Part shown: piece after piece, positions 1 through 5,367 of the stretch | Layout of the letters: every line of letters starts with the position of its first letter | Position numbering within the stretch: position 1 is the first letter of the stretch | Source: an uncultured Lachnospiraceae bacterium | Lineage (GTDB): Bacteria; Bacillota; Clostridia; Lachnospirales; Lachnospiraceae | DNA length: 5,367 nucleotides | NCBI GenBank assembly: GCA_902796695.1 | Contig: CADBQE010000176.1 | Location: 1-5,367, forward strand | Reading direction: 5' to 3' | Notes under the pieces: generated by a model | What the model saw: only the letters and a program-made list of their open reading frames with translations | What the model was told of the DNA's origin: nothing | Databases searched by the model: none | Translations under genes and position numbers: made by a program

Positions 1-139
1 CGCCGTTGATCCCGTCATTTGTGTGGATATACCGATCAAAGATGACCCGGATCGCCTCCGCCTCATCCTCTGCAATCTCGAGTTCTCCGTTTACCAGCTT
101 GTAGCCATAAGGAGCGAAACCTCCGTTCCACTTACCTTT
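1..139 (-). pseudogene. Large serine recombinase fragment (Recombinase domain), lacking its 5' end and running off the left edge
   Basis: Large serine recombinases cut and rejoin DNA at attachment sites to integrate, excise or transpose mobile elements. The minus-strand frame reads GKWNGGFAPYGYKL followed by an ELEIAEDEAEAIRVIFDRY stretch and a TNDGING end. This is the hallmark start of the Recombinase domain (the PF07508 type) that follows the catalytic resolvase domain. The N-terminal catalytic domain with its active-site serine is absent: upstream in this frame there are only about 20 non-matching codons before a TGA inside the KilA-N gene, with no ATG, GTG or TTG. The frame is still open at position 1, so the 3' part lies outside the window. 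The family match begins almost exactly where the KilA-N gene stops, which suggests a deletion or recombination joint. I am confident of the family. That it is inactive is inferred from the missing head. Confidence 0.8.
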
Positions 140-140
140 T

Positions 141-851
141 TCACTTTTTCTCTCCTTCGGGAAGCTGCAGCAAGTCCTCTGGTCTGACGGATGAAAGCGT
201 CTTCATCTGCTTCACAGCCAGTGCCCGGAGAAGCACCAGTCGCTCGGACATCAGCTTGCCCTGCTCGATCAGGATCGCGTTGTAGCTCTCCATATTAGCC
301 AGGACGAGCAGCTGGTTGAGGCCGGCGGAATCCCTGATATTGCCTTTGCTTCCCGGATTTTCGTCACGCCATTGTTTAGCCGTCTTGCCAAACAAGGCTA
401 CGTTCAACAGATCCGCCTCATTGGCATACTTATACGAGATTTGCTCCGGCGTCAAGTCTGGCGGGATAAGGTTTTCTTTAATGGCGTCCGTATGGATCCG
501 GTAATTCAGCTTAGCGATCTCCCGATTCAGATTCCAGCTAAGGGAAAGGCGACTGTTCTCGTCAGATTTAAGCCGCCGATAGTCCTTCATGATATATAAC
601 TGAAATTCCGGCGAGATCCATAAGGCAAAAGACATAGCGATATCACTGTGTGCATAGGTTCCCCCACCGTAACGGCCTGCTCTGGTTACGATCCCGATCG
701 CATTCATTTCCTCGATCCATCTTGTGGGTGTCATTACAAAACGATTAAGTCCGGCATCCGGTTTAACCGCCTCGAATTGCACACGGTTAAAATTCGGATT
801 GTGAAGTTCTTCCCATATCCCCAGGTACTCAATGGTGTTCCTGTTCCTCAT
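141..851 (-). CDS. KilA-N domain protein, natural start lost (longest ATG-initiated frame)
   Basis: KilA-N is a small DNA-binding module found in phage and plasmid proteins. In Clostridia it is common as an accessory gene of mobile elements, and its exact role there is not established. From the ATG at 851 the frame gives 236 residues. The KilA-N core covers about residues 1-93: MRNRNTIEYLGIWEELHNPN, then NRFVMTPTRWIE at 36-47 and GRYGGGTYAHSDIA at 59-72, with SPEFQLYIMKDYRRLK at 80-95. A helical C-terminal region follows (about 100-215), including PPDLTPEQISYKYANEAD and LFGKTAKQWRDENPG, and it ends in LLQLPEGEKK. The ATG at 851 is unlikely to be the native start. It has no Shine-Dalgarno sequence, and clear KilA-N homology continues upstream in the same frame for 44 more codons with no start codon. 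A protein made from 851 would lack the first part of the domain. The gene is therefore probably non-functional or N-terminally truncated. Lower GC than the transporter genes fits acquired DNA. Confidence 0.75.
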   Translation of the reverse strand: MRNRNTIEYLGIWEELHNPNFNRVQFEAVKPDAGLNRFVMTPTRWIEEMNAIGIVTRAGRYGGGTYAHSDIAMSFALWISPEFQLYIMKDYRRLKSDENSRLSLSWNLNREIAKLNYRIHTDAIKENLIPPDLTPEQISYKYANEADLLNVALFGKTAKQWRDENPGSKGNIRDSAGLNQLLVLANMESYNAILIEQGKLMSERLVLLRALAVKQMKTLSSVRPEDLLQLPEGEKK

Positions 852-986
852 CCAGTTCTGAATGACAAAACGCGGATCACCCGAGTTCCTGTACTTGGCT
901 ATGTCTGTAAGTGATATAAATTCATTCTCGAAATCGGTTGTATAAACACCTATTTCGAGCCCTTTTGCGTGAATAGTTTGCTTATT
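852..986 (-). pseudogene. N-terminal part of the KilA-N gene without a start codon
   Basis: This stretch is in frame with the KilA-N gene and encodes its missing N-terminus: NKQTIHAKGLEIGVY, then ENEFISLTDIAKYRN and DPRFVIQNW, running directly into MRNRN. The ISLTDIAKYRN segment is typical of the first part of KilA-N domains. No ATG, GTG or TTG occurs between the in-frame TAG at 987-989 and the ATG at 851. An ATG does precede that TAG directly (990-992), so initiation there would stop at the second codon. TAG is a genuine stop in this genome, since it ends the 664-aa transporter gene. With one extra G after position 984, the sequence would read ATG AAG CAA ACT, giving MKQTIHAKG. The full protein would then have about 281 residues, a plausible length for this family. 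Confidence 0.7.
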
Positions 987-1107
987 CTACATCAGGATCA
1001 CTTATTGGTCCTTTTTGCTTCAGCATTTCAACCCGGATATAATACTCCAAAAGTCGGACAAGGTAATCCGGCGCATGGCGGCCGTCCCGTTGGCTGCGGC
1101 AGAACAT
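982..1107 (-). CDS. Small orphan reading frame of 41 codons, function not recognised
   Basis: This frame encodes MFCRSQRDGRHAPDYLVRLL, then EYYIRVEMLKQKGPISDPDVE, and ends at a TAA. I cannot place it in a family. It is charged, probably helical in its middle (about residues 14-32), and has no signal peptide or membrane segment. The ATG at 1107 has no Shine-Dalgarno sequence, and an in-frame TGA lies five codons upstream, so it may be the tail of a longer damaged gene rather than a true small gene. Two points favour real or formerly real coding. Its composition looks protein-like, ending in a natural PISDPDVE tail. Its stop also falls exactly where the KilA-N reading frame begins, as expected for two consecutive genes with overlapping stop and start. 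Confidence 0.35.
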   Translation of the reverse strand: MFCRSQRDGRHAPDYLVRLLEYYIRVEMLKQKGPISDPDVE

Positions 1108-1168
1108 ACCACAGCCGGGTCATAATAGGGGACACTATTTCAACCCCGAGGAAATATTTGAAAATCTT
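1108..1168. other. Short spacer between the transporter operon and the mobile-element scar
   Basis: These 61 bases separate the TGA of the 601-aa transporter from the first remnant of the left module. I see no strong GC-rich hairpin followed by a T-run, so no obvious intrinsic terminator. The only symmetry is a weak five-base AATAG/CTATT inverted repeat at 1124-1139 and a GGGG/CCCC pair nearby. I see no convincing promoter for the KilA-N module. Confidence 0.4.
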
Positions 1169-2974
1169 TCACGTGATCAGCTTTACAATGCTCTGTTTCA
1201 GAAAAACCGCTGCCGTCAGCCGGACCGTTGCCAGATACATGAGCGCCAGAACAATGGTCATGCTTCCCGCCTGCGCCATGTCCGGCAGCGGGAAAGGGGC
1301 GTGAAGGGCAAGGGCGTAAATCCCCGCCGATAGTGCATATACAAGCGCAGACAGCAATAGAGATGTGGCCAGTTTCACTGCGTATTCCAGCAGGATCAGC
1401 CGGCGGATGCGGCCTCTGGAAAGCCCGAAGATCTGCAGATAGCCCAGTTCCTGCCGCCGGTAGAAGAGTTCCAGCCGGATCACGGAGACCGTATACAGGC
1501 AGGCGATGGCAAAGAGCACCAGGAGCACAATAAAGGCGATCCGGACATAGTATTCGGTCTGAGCCCGCAGGCTCCGGATGTACTGCAGGTAGTCGTTCAG
1601 ATCCTCATATTCATTGGAACGCAGGCGGTCCTGCATCGTCTCATTCTCCCAGATGCCGGGGCAGCTGGCCATCAGGATATTGCCATAGCTTTCTTTCTGC
1701 GTGCCGACGGTCTTCAGCAGAGAATATGCCAGAAAAAGATGCTTGTCTTCCGCCTTCAAAGGGCTGTTGTCCTTTCCGAAAGCGTAATACCAGTCACGAC
1801 GGAAATCTCCCCGATACCCCTCACTGTTTACGATTCCGCTGACGGTAAGGTCCAGCCCGCGGAAAGGAATCGCCTGCCCCAGGCATTTTTCCGGCGATTC
1901 GCCGTCGCCGGCCAGCGCACCGGCCAGACTTTCGTTGATCAGGACCTCCGTTTCTTTTTCCGGAAAGCGTCCGTAAAGAACGGCGCCGGGCATTCCCAGA
2001 ACGCTGTATTCCTTCGGCAGCAGGTAGTAAGCCGTTATCTCGCCGTCTTCGGCATAGTAACAGTCGTAGACGGTCAGGCGGCTTTTCGTTTCCTCGTCCA
2101 GGCCTGCGACGACGGAGCTGCGCAGCTTGATTAAATCCACCGGTTTATCCTGCCGGTACAGGCGGAGCGCTTCCGACGTCACGTTTTTCTGAAGAGCGGA
2201 GCCGAGCAGGATGATCAGGAAAAAGAGCGCCGTCAGCAGGAGCTTTGCCGGCTTTATAATGCCCGGCTGCCGCTTCAGAACGTAGGTTAAGCCTCCCGGG
2301 ACGACCGGCTTCTTTAACGCTTCCCTTTCCCTTTGTCTCTCTTCTTCTCTCGGAGAAGCTGCCCGGGCTGAGCAGTGGCTGAGAGGCTGCTCTTTCTTTA
2401 TCACGCCGTAATCCAGTTTTATGATCTCATCCGCGAACGCATCGAAATACGGCTCGTGTGTGGCCACGATCAGGATCCTGCCGTTTTGCTTCAGGCCCGC
2501 GATCATCTCCGCGATCTTCCGGGAATTTGCGTCATCCAGTGATGCGGTCGGCTCGTCCGCCAGCAGAAGCTGCGGTTCCCGGAGCAGAGCCCGCTCGATG
2601 GCGGCCCGCTGGCGCTCTCCGCCGGAAAGCGTGCCGGGCAGCTTATCCAAAAGATCCCGGATCCCAAGCATTTCGGCGTGTTCGTTCACTTTTTCCGCGT
2701 CCCAGCAGATCAGCTGCAGGTTTTCTCTTACTGTCAAAGAAGCGAGCAGCAGGCTGCGCTGGAAAATATAGGCGCTGCGCAGTTTTGGCGGCTCATGAAT
2801 GACATTGCCCTCATATTCTTTTTCCACGCCGCCGATGATGTTGAGGAGCGTGCTTTTTCCGCAGCCGCTTACGCCTTTTATCACATACAGCCTGCCGCTT
2901 TCAAAGCGGTAATTTAATGACTGCAGGACCGGCCGGTCATACCTTTTCGAGACGTTTTCCAGACGAATTTCCAT
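1169..2974 (-). CDS. ABC transporter, fused ATPase and FtsX/MacB-like permease (601 aa)
   Basis: This is a membrane protein expected to use ATP hydrolysis to move or extract a substrate at the outer face of the cytoplasmic membrane. The ATPase domain fills about residues 1-200: Walker A GVSGCGKST at 34-42, Q-loop Gln72, signature LSGGERQR at 116-123, Walker B LLLADE at 136-141 with catalytic Glu141, D-loop at 145-148, and switch His173. A charged linker (EEERQREREALKK, about 210-222) leads to TM1 at about 240-260. An extracytoplasmic domain of about 215 residues follows, with three cysteines (305, 364, 438). Three helices then lie at about 476-498, 527-555 and 570-592. This order matches MacB-type (type VII) ABC proteins with the ATPase fused in front. 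The ATG at 2974 is supported by a GGGAGG site six bases upstream, and the gene starts only 12 nt after the 664-aa paralogue, so they are surely co-transcribed. Peptide export, antimicrobial-peptide resistance and lipoprotein handling all remain possible. Confidence 0.88.
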   Translation of the reverse strand: MEIRLENVSKRYDRPVLQSLNYRFESGRLYVIKGVSGCGKSTLLNIIGGVEKEYEGNVIHEPPKLRSAYIFQRSLLLASLTVRENLQLICWDAEKVNEHAEMLGIRDLLDKLPGTLSGGERQRAAIERALLREPQLLLADEPTASLDDANSRKIAEMIAGLKQNGRILIVATHEPYFDAFADEIIKLDYGVIKKEQPLSHCSARAASPREEERQREREALKKPVVPGGLTYVLKRQPGIIKPAKLLLTALFFLIILLGSALQKNVTSEALRLYRQDKPVDLIKLRSSVVAGLDEETKSRLTVYDCYYAEDGEITAYYLLPKEYSVLGMPGAVLYGRFPEKETEVLINESLAGALAGDGESPEKCLGQAIPFRGLDLTVSGIVNSEGYRGDFRRDWYYAFGKDNSPLKAEDKHLFLAYSLLKTVGTQKESYGNILMASCPGIWENETMQDRLRSNEYEDLNDYLQYIRSLRAQTEYYVRIAFIVLLVLFAIACLYTVSVIRLELFYRRQELGYLQIFGLSRGRIRRLILLEYAVKLATSLLLSALVYALSAGIYALALHAPFPLPDMAQAGSMTIVLALMYLATVRLTAAVFLKQSIVKLIT

Positions 2975-2986
2975 GCCGCACCTCCC
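2975..2986 (-). promoter_or_regulatory. Ribosome binding site of the 601-aa transporter gene
   Basis: The spacer between the TAG of the upstream gene and the ATG at 2974 contains GGGAGG (2981-2986), six bases before the start. It abuts the upstream stop codon. The site is strong and fixes the start, and it allows independent or re-initiated translation of the second transporter half. Confidence 0.8.
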
Positions 2987-4981
2987 CTACAGAAGATCCC
3001 GGGCGGCCATCAACAGCTCATACCAGTTCCCGGAGCGGAAGCGCCGGAAAGTCACATGAAGCACCAGCCAGGCCATGCCGAAAAGCAGGAAGATAAAGAC
3101 GGCTGTCAGCCATGGATTGTAACTGAAGATTTCCAGAGGCAGCAAAAAGTTTCTGCGGTTGATCAGGTTCACTGTCACCGTCAGAACGGCCGTCAGGGCC
3201 GCCGCAGCCAGCAGCTGTTTTGCCAGCTCCAGCAGGGACAAGCCCGTAAGCTGCCGCAGCAGCTTCTTTTTTTCGAAGCCGGCGTACTCAAACACCGCTG
3301 CAAAACGGCTGCCGTACAAGAATTCCGTACGGCGCAGCACCCCGTAAAACAGCCCCGTGAGCAGCGTTGCGAGCGCGGCGGAAGGCAGCAGGATCCTCGA
3401 AATGAGGGGCCAGCGGAGTTCATAGTTGATCGGCAGGCCGGCCTTTTCCAGGCGCAGACTGCTGCCGTATTTTTCACTCAGTTTGCCGGCAAAGTCGCGA
3501 TAATAGGAATCCATCGCGGCAAAATCCCGAAAGTACAGATAGTAAACCTGCTGCCAGCCGCCGCTGTCGGAATAGAAGCTTTCATCCTCCCGGTAGCAGT
3601 CAAGCGTGGAGGCACTCGCGTAATACAGATCCCGCTCATTTTCGGGGTCGACATTTTTTCCGTAGTCTATCTGAGATACGCCTGCCGCATCCAGATAGAC
3701 CCTGGCTGCGTCGTTCAGGTCCTCCGTAATGCCGACGATCGTCAGTTTTACATTTCCCCGCTTATACAGCTTGCGGTTTATGGTGCTGCCGATCAGCTTT
3801 TCCGGCCGCCCGGGCAGCCTTTCCGCCATCGCGGGAGAAAGGATGATCTGATCCGGGCCGGTAAACCAGCTGCCGTACCGGAGCTGACCGCTGATGCGGC
3901 AAAGCGAAGGATCATCCGGCAGAACATGGAAGGTCAATTCATAATCCGGCGTTTCATACATGATAACATCCGGAGAATGATCGATCCCGTCCGGGCAGCT
4001 GCCGCTGTAACTTAAAACCAGCGCCCGCAGCCGGGCGTCCTCCGGCAGGACGGTTTTCACATCCAGCTCCCCGTGCAGGGTCAGCTTCAGCATGTTCAGA
4101 TGGTACAGGTTTGCCATGGTCACGTCGCTTTTATGCGACGGGGTATCCGCCAGGCAGACAAGACAGAGAACCAGTGTCAGGAAAAAGATAAAGCAGAAGC
4201 GGGAAAATTTCTCCCGCCGCCCGGAACGAAACCATTTTTTGAGATAATAATAAGCGATGCGGTCCCGTTCTCTTCCCGCCGCCGGGGCGGAGGCCGCCGA
4301 AGGTGACGCGAAGGATCCGCCCGACGAAGGAGCGGCCGGTTCCGCCGCATCGGGGGAAGGGCAGGATGTCACTCTCCCGGCTCCTTTATCAAACCGCAGC
4401 ACGGTGTCTGCATAGGCTTCGGCATCCGGATCGTGCGTGGCGCACAGAATCAGGATCTCCCCGGACAGATCCTTCAGCAGTTCGAATATTTTCCGCTTAT
4501 TTCCGTCATCCAGCGCCGCCGTCGGCTCATCCAGCAGCAGAATCTTCCGGCCTTTTAAGAGCGCCCTGGCTAATGCCAGCCGCTGCCGTTCTCCGCCGGA
4601 AAGCGTAGTCGGCAGCTGATCCTTCTTTTCGGCCAGGCCGAAGCGGGAAAGGATCCCCGCGGTCACTTCATCGGAAGCACCGAGCAGTTTCAGATTGTCA
4701 AAAGTGCTTAAGAAATCCGCAAAGAAGGGTTCCTGCGTAATATATTCCGCCTCGCCGCGCAGCATTTCCGGCAGCTGACGGTCAAACGCTTCCCCCTGCC
4801 ACGCAACGCTTCCCTCTTCAAAGGTCAGCATGCCGGCCAGAATATTCAACAGGGTCGTTTTGCCGCTGCCGCTTTCGCCCAGGAGAAGGTAAAAGCCGGT
4901 ATCGGCCAGGCGCAGATCGACGTCGCGCAGCGTCGGCGGCTGTCCTGGATAACTTTTCCGCAAACGGGTGATGATCATCAT
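2987..4981 (-). CDS. ABC transporter, fused ATPase and FtsX/MacB-like permease (664 aa)
   Basis: This is a paralogue and probable partner of the 601-aa protein. The ATPase domain covers about residues 1-202: Walker A GESGSGKTT at 35-43, Q-loop Gln83, signature LSGGERQR at 127-134, Walker B ILLLDE at 147-152 with Glu152, D-loop ALDD at 156-159, and His183. Nothing catalytic is missing. A low-complexity Ala/Pro/Ser/Gly linker (about 205-236) joins it to TM1 (about 258-278, very rich in Phe, Leu and Cys). The extracytoplasmic domain spans about 279-524, is rich in Tyr and Asp, and has cysteines at 329, 361 and 462. TM2 to TM4 lie at about 526-549, 577-606 and 622-644. Two adjacent ATG codons (4981 and 4978) could start the protein. 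The first gives an ATGA overlap with the upstream gene and has AGGAAA seven bases before it. The stop is TAG. The substrate is unknown; the order resembles MacB, but no MacA-like adaptor or outer-membrane partner is seen. Confidence 0.88.
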   Translation of the reverse strand: MMIITRLRKSYPGQPPTLRDVDLRLADTGFYLLLGESGSGKTTLLNILAGMLTFEEGSVAWQGEAFDRQLPEMLRGEAEYITQEPFFADFLSTFDNLKLLGASDEVTAGILSRFGLAEKKDQLPTTLSGGERQRLALARALLKGRKILLLDEPTAALDDGNKRKIFELLKDLSGEILILCATHDPDAEAYADTVLRFDKGAGRVTSCPSPDAAEPAAPSSGGSFASPSAASAPAAGRERDRIAYYYLKKWFRSGRREKFSRFCFIFFLTLVLCLVCLADTPSHKSDVTMANLYHLNMLKLTLHGELDVKTVLPEDARLRALVLSYSGSCPDGIDHSPDVIMYETPDYELTFHVLPDDPSLCRISGQLRYGSWFTGPDQIILSPAMAERLPGRPEKLIGSTINRKLYKRGNVKLTIVGITEDLNDAARVYLDAAGVSQIDYGKNVDPENERDLYYASASTLDCYREDESFYSDSGGWQQVYYLYFRDFAAMDSYYRDFAGKLSEKYGSSLRLEKAGLPINYELRWPLISRILLPSAALATLLTGLFYGVLRRTEFLYGSRFAAVFEYAGFEKKKLLRQLTGLSLLELAKQLLAAAALTAVLTVTVNLINRRNFLLPLEIFSYNPWLTAVFIFLLFGMAWLVLHVTFRRFRSGNWYELLMAARDLL

Positions 4982-4994
4982 GGCGCGGTTTCCT
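4978..4994 (-). promoter_or_regulatory. ATGA stop-start overlap and ribosome binding site of the 664-aa transporter gene
   Basis: The TGA of the upstream gene (4978-4980) overlaps the ATG at 4979-4981, and AGGAAA lies at 4989-4994. A second in-frame ATG at 4976-4978 is also usable. The overlap predicts translational coupling between the edge gene and the transporter. Confidence 0.75.
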
Positions 4995-5367
4995 GCGTAT
5001 GGGACGCCGGCGGAGCCGGAATCTCATTCTCCGTGCTCCCTTCGAAGAGAGGCAGGCTTTCCGGCGGGATGTCCTGTATCGGCAGGTAATAATCCTCCGG
5101 CCATATGTTATTCATCAGATCATTCGTCATGTCATACAGACGCCCGAAATCGATCTCACCGATTACTTTGTCCCGGTAGGACTCCGCATTATAATTCGGT
5201 TCATACTCCCGTCCCTTCAGGCTTTCCGAGATCTGCCGCAGCAGCGTGTACGCCTCCTGCTGCTCCGCGGTTGCTTTTCCTTCTTCCACCAGATCGGAGA
5301 GCAGAACGAAATCGTCCGCACTGCCGTAGGCGACGTCAATATAAACCTCGTCCATGAAGCCCCAGCA
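4978..5367 (-). CDS. C-terminal part of an unidentified protein, cut by the right edge
   Basis: The frame is open to the last base, reading CWGF ahead of the internal ATG at 5355, so the real start is almost certainly beyond the window. The visible 129 residues are strongly acidic: MDEVYIDVAYGSADDF, then LLSDLVEEGKATAEQQEAY, an ISESLKGREYEPNYNAESY stretch, GEIDFGRLYDMTNDLMNNIW, and a Pro/Glu/Thr-rich tail ending SHTQETAP. No membrane helix or recognisable motif lies in this part. The acidic, Tyr-rich character and the disordered tail would suit an extracytoplasmic protein such as a lipoprotein or substrate-binding partner, but this is inference from composition and neighbourhood only. The four-base overlap with the 664-aa transporter gene shows it belongs to the same operon and likely to the same process. 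I cannot name the family. Confidence 0.7.
   Translation of the reverse strand, partial: CWGFMDEVYIDVAYGSADDFVLLSDLVEEGKATAEQQEAYTLLRQISESLKGREYEPNYNAESYRDKVIGEIDFGRLYDMTNDLMNNIWPEDYYLPIQDIPPESLPLFEGSTENEIPAPPASHTQETAP

Noticed and set aside
990..992. ATG immediately followed by TAG, suggesting a genetic code in which TAG is read as an amino acid
   Set aside because: TAG is the natural terminator of the 664-aa transporter gene and is followed directly by a ribosome binding site, so TAG works as a stop here.
1040..1075. A possible minus-strand promoter (TTACCT, 16 bases, TATTAT) upstream of KilA-N
   Set aside because: The -35 match is only three of six, and the site sits inside the small 41-codon frame. 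Chance matches of this quality are common.
1124..1139. AATAG/CTATT inverted repeat as a terminator or element end
   Set aside because: The stem is only five AT-rich pairs with no T-run, and no matching copy is seen at another boundary.
1169..2974. The possibility that the 601-aa transporter is truncated by the neighbouring mobile scar
   Set aside because: All four expected helices are present and a short cytoplasmic tail follows the last one, which is a normal end for this permease type.
3193..3477. A minus-strand open frame of 94 codons
   Set aside because: It overlaps the 664-aa transporter gene in another frame and has the low-quality Cys/Arg/Ser composition of a frame shadow.
3056..4015. 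A long plus-strand open frame of 319 codons
   Set aside because: It lies fully inside the 664-aa transporter gene on the opposite strand, has Gln/Arg-rich antisense composition and no domain, and is explained by the GC-rich codon bias of the real gene.

Overview
The window looks like chromosomal DNA from a Gram-positive anaerobe of the Clostridia (Firmicutes). This inference rests on GGAGG-type ribosome binding sites, tightly packed genes, ATPase-permease fusions of the FtsX/MacB type, and KilA-N and serine-recombinase sequences that read like those of gut Clostridia. No rRNA, tRNA or CRISPR array is visible. Every supported gene is on the minus strand, so transcription runs from right to left.

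Right part (about 1169-5367): a transporter operon. A gene cut by the right edge (4978-5367, function not recognised) overlaps by four bases (ATGA) a 664-aa ABC ATPase-permease (2987-4981). That gene is followed after 12 nt, with a strong GGGAGG site, by a second 601-aa ATPase-permease (1169-2974). Both transporters have the MacB-like order: ATPase domain, one membrane helix, an extracytoplasmic domain of roughly 210-250 residues, then three helices. Both ATPase domains keep all the usual catalytic motifs. They probably act together as a heterodimer that exports, or removes from the membrane, a peptide or lipid-like substrate, but nothing in the window names the substrate.

Left part (1-1168): a degraded mobile-element scar of visibly lower GC. 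It holds a 41-codon orphan reading frame (982-1107), a KilA-N domain gene whose reading frame is intact but has no usable start codon at its natural N-terminus (141-986), and the middle of a large serine recombinase that lacks its catalytic head (1-139). The recombinase frame begins to match its family where the KilA-N gene stops, so the junction looks chimeric. Adding one G after position 984 (minus strand) would restore a neat ATGA start-stop overlap for KilA-N, so a one-base deletion is a simple explanation for the lost start.

I did not find a convincing new system. The most interesting points are the KilA-N start lesion, the KilA-N/recombinase junction, and the paired ATPase-permeases with an unidentified upstream partner.
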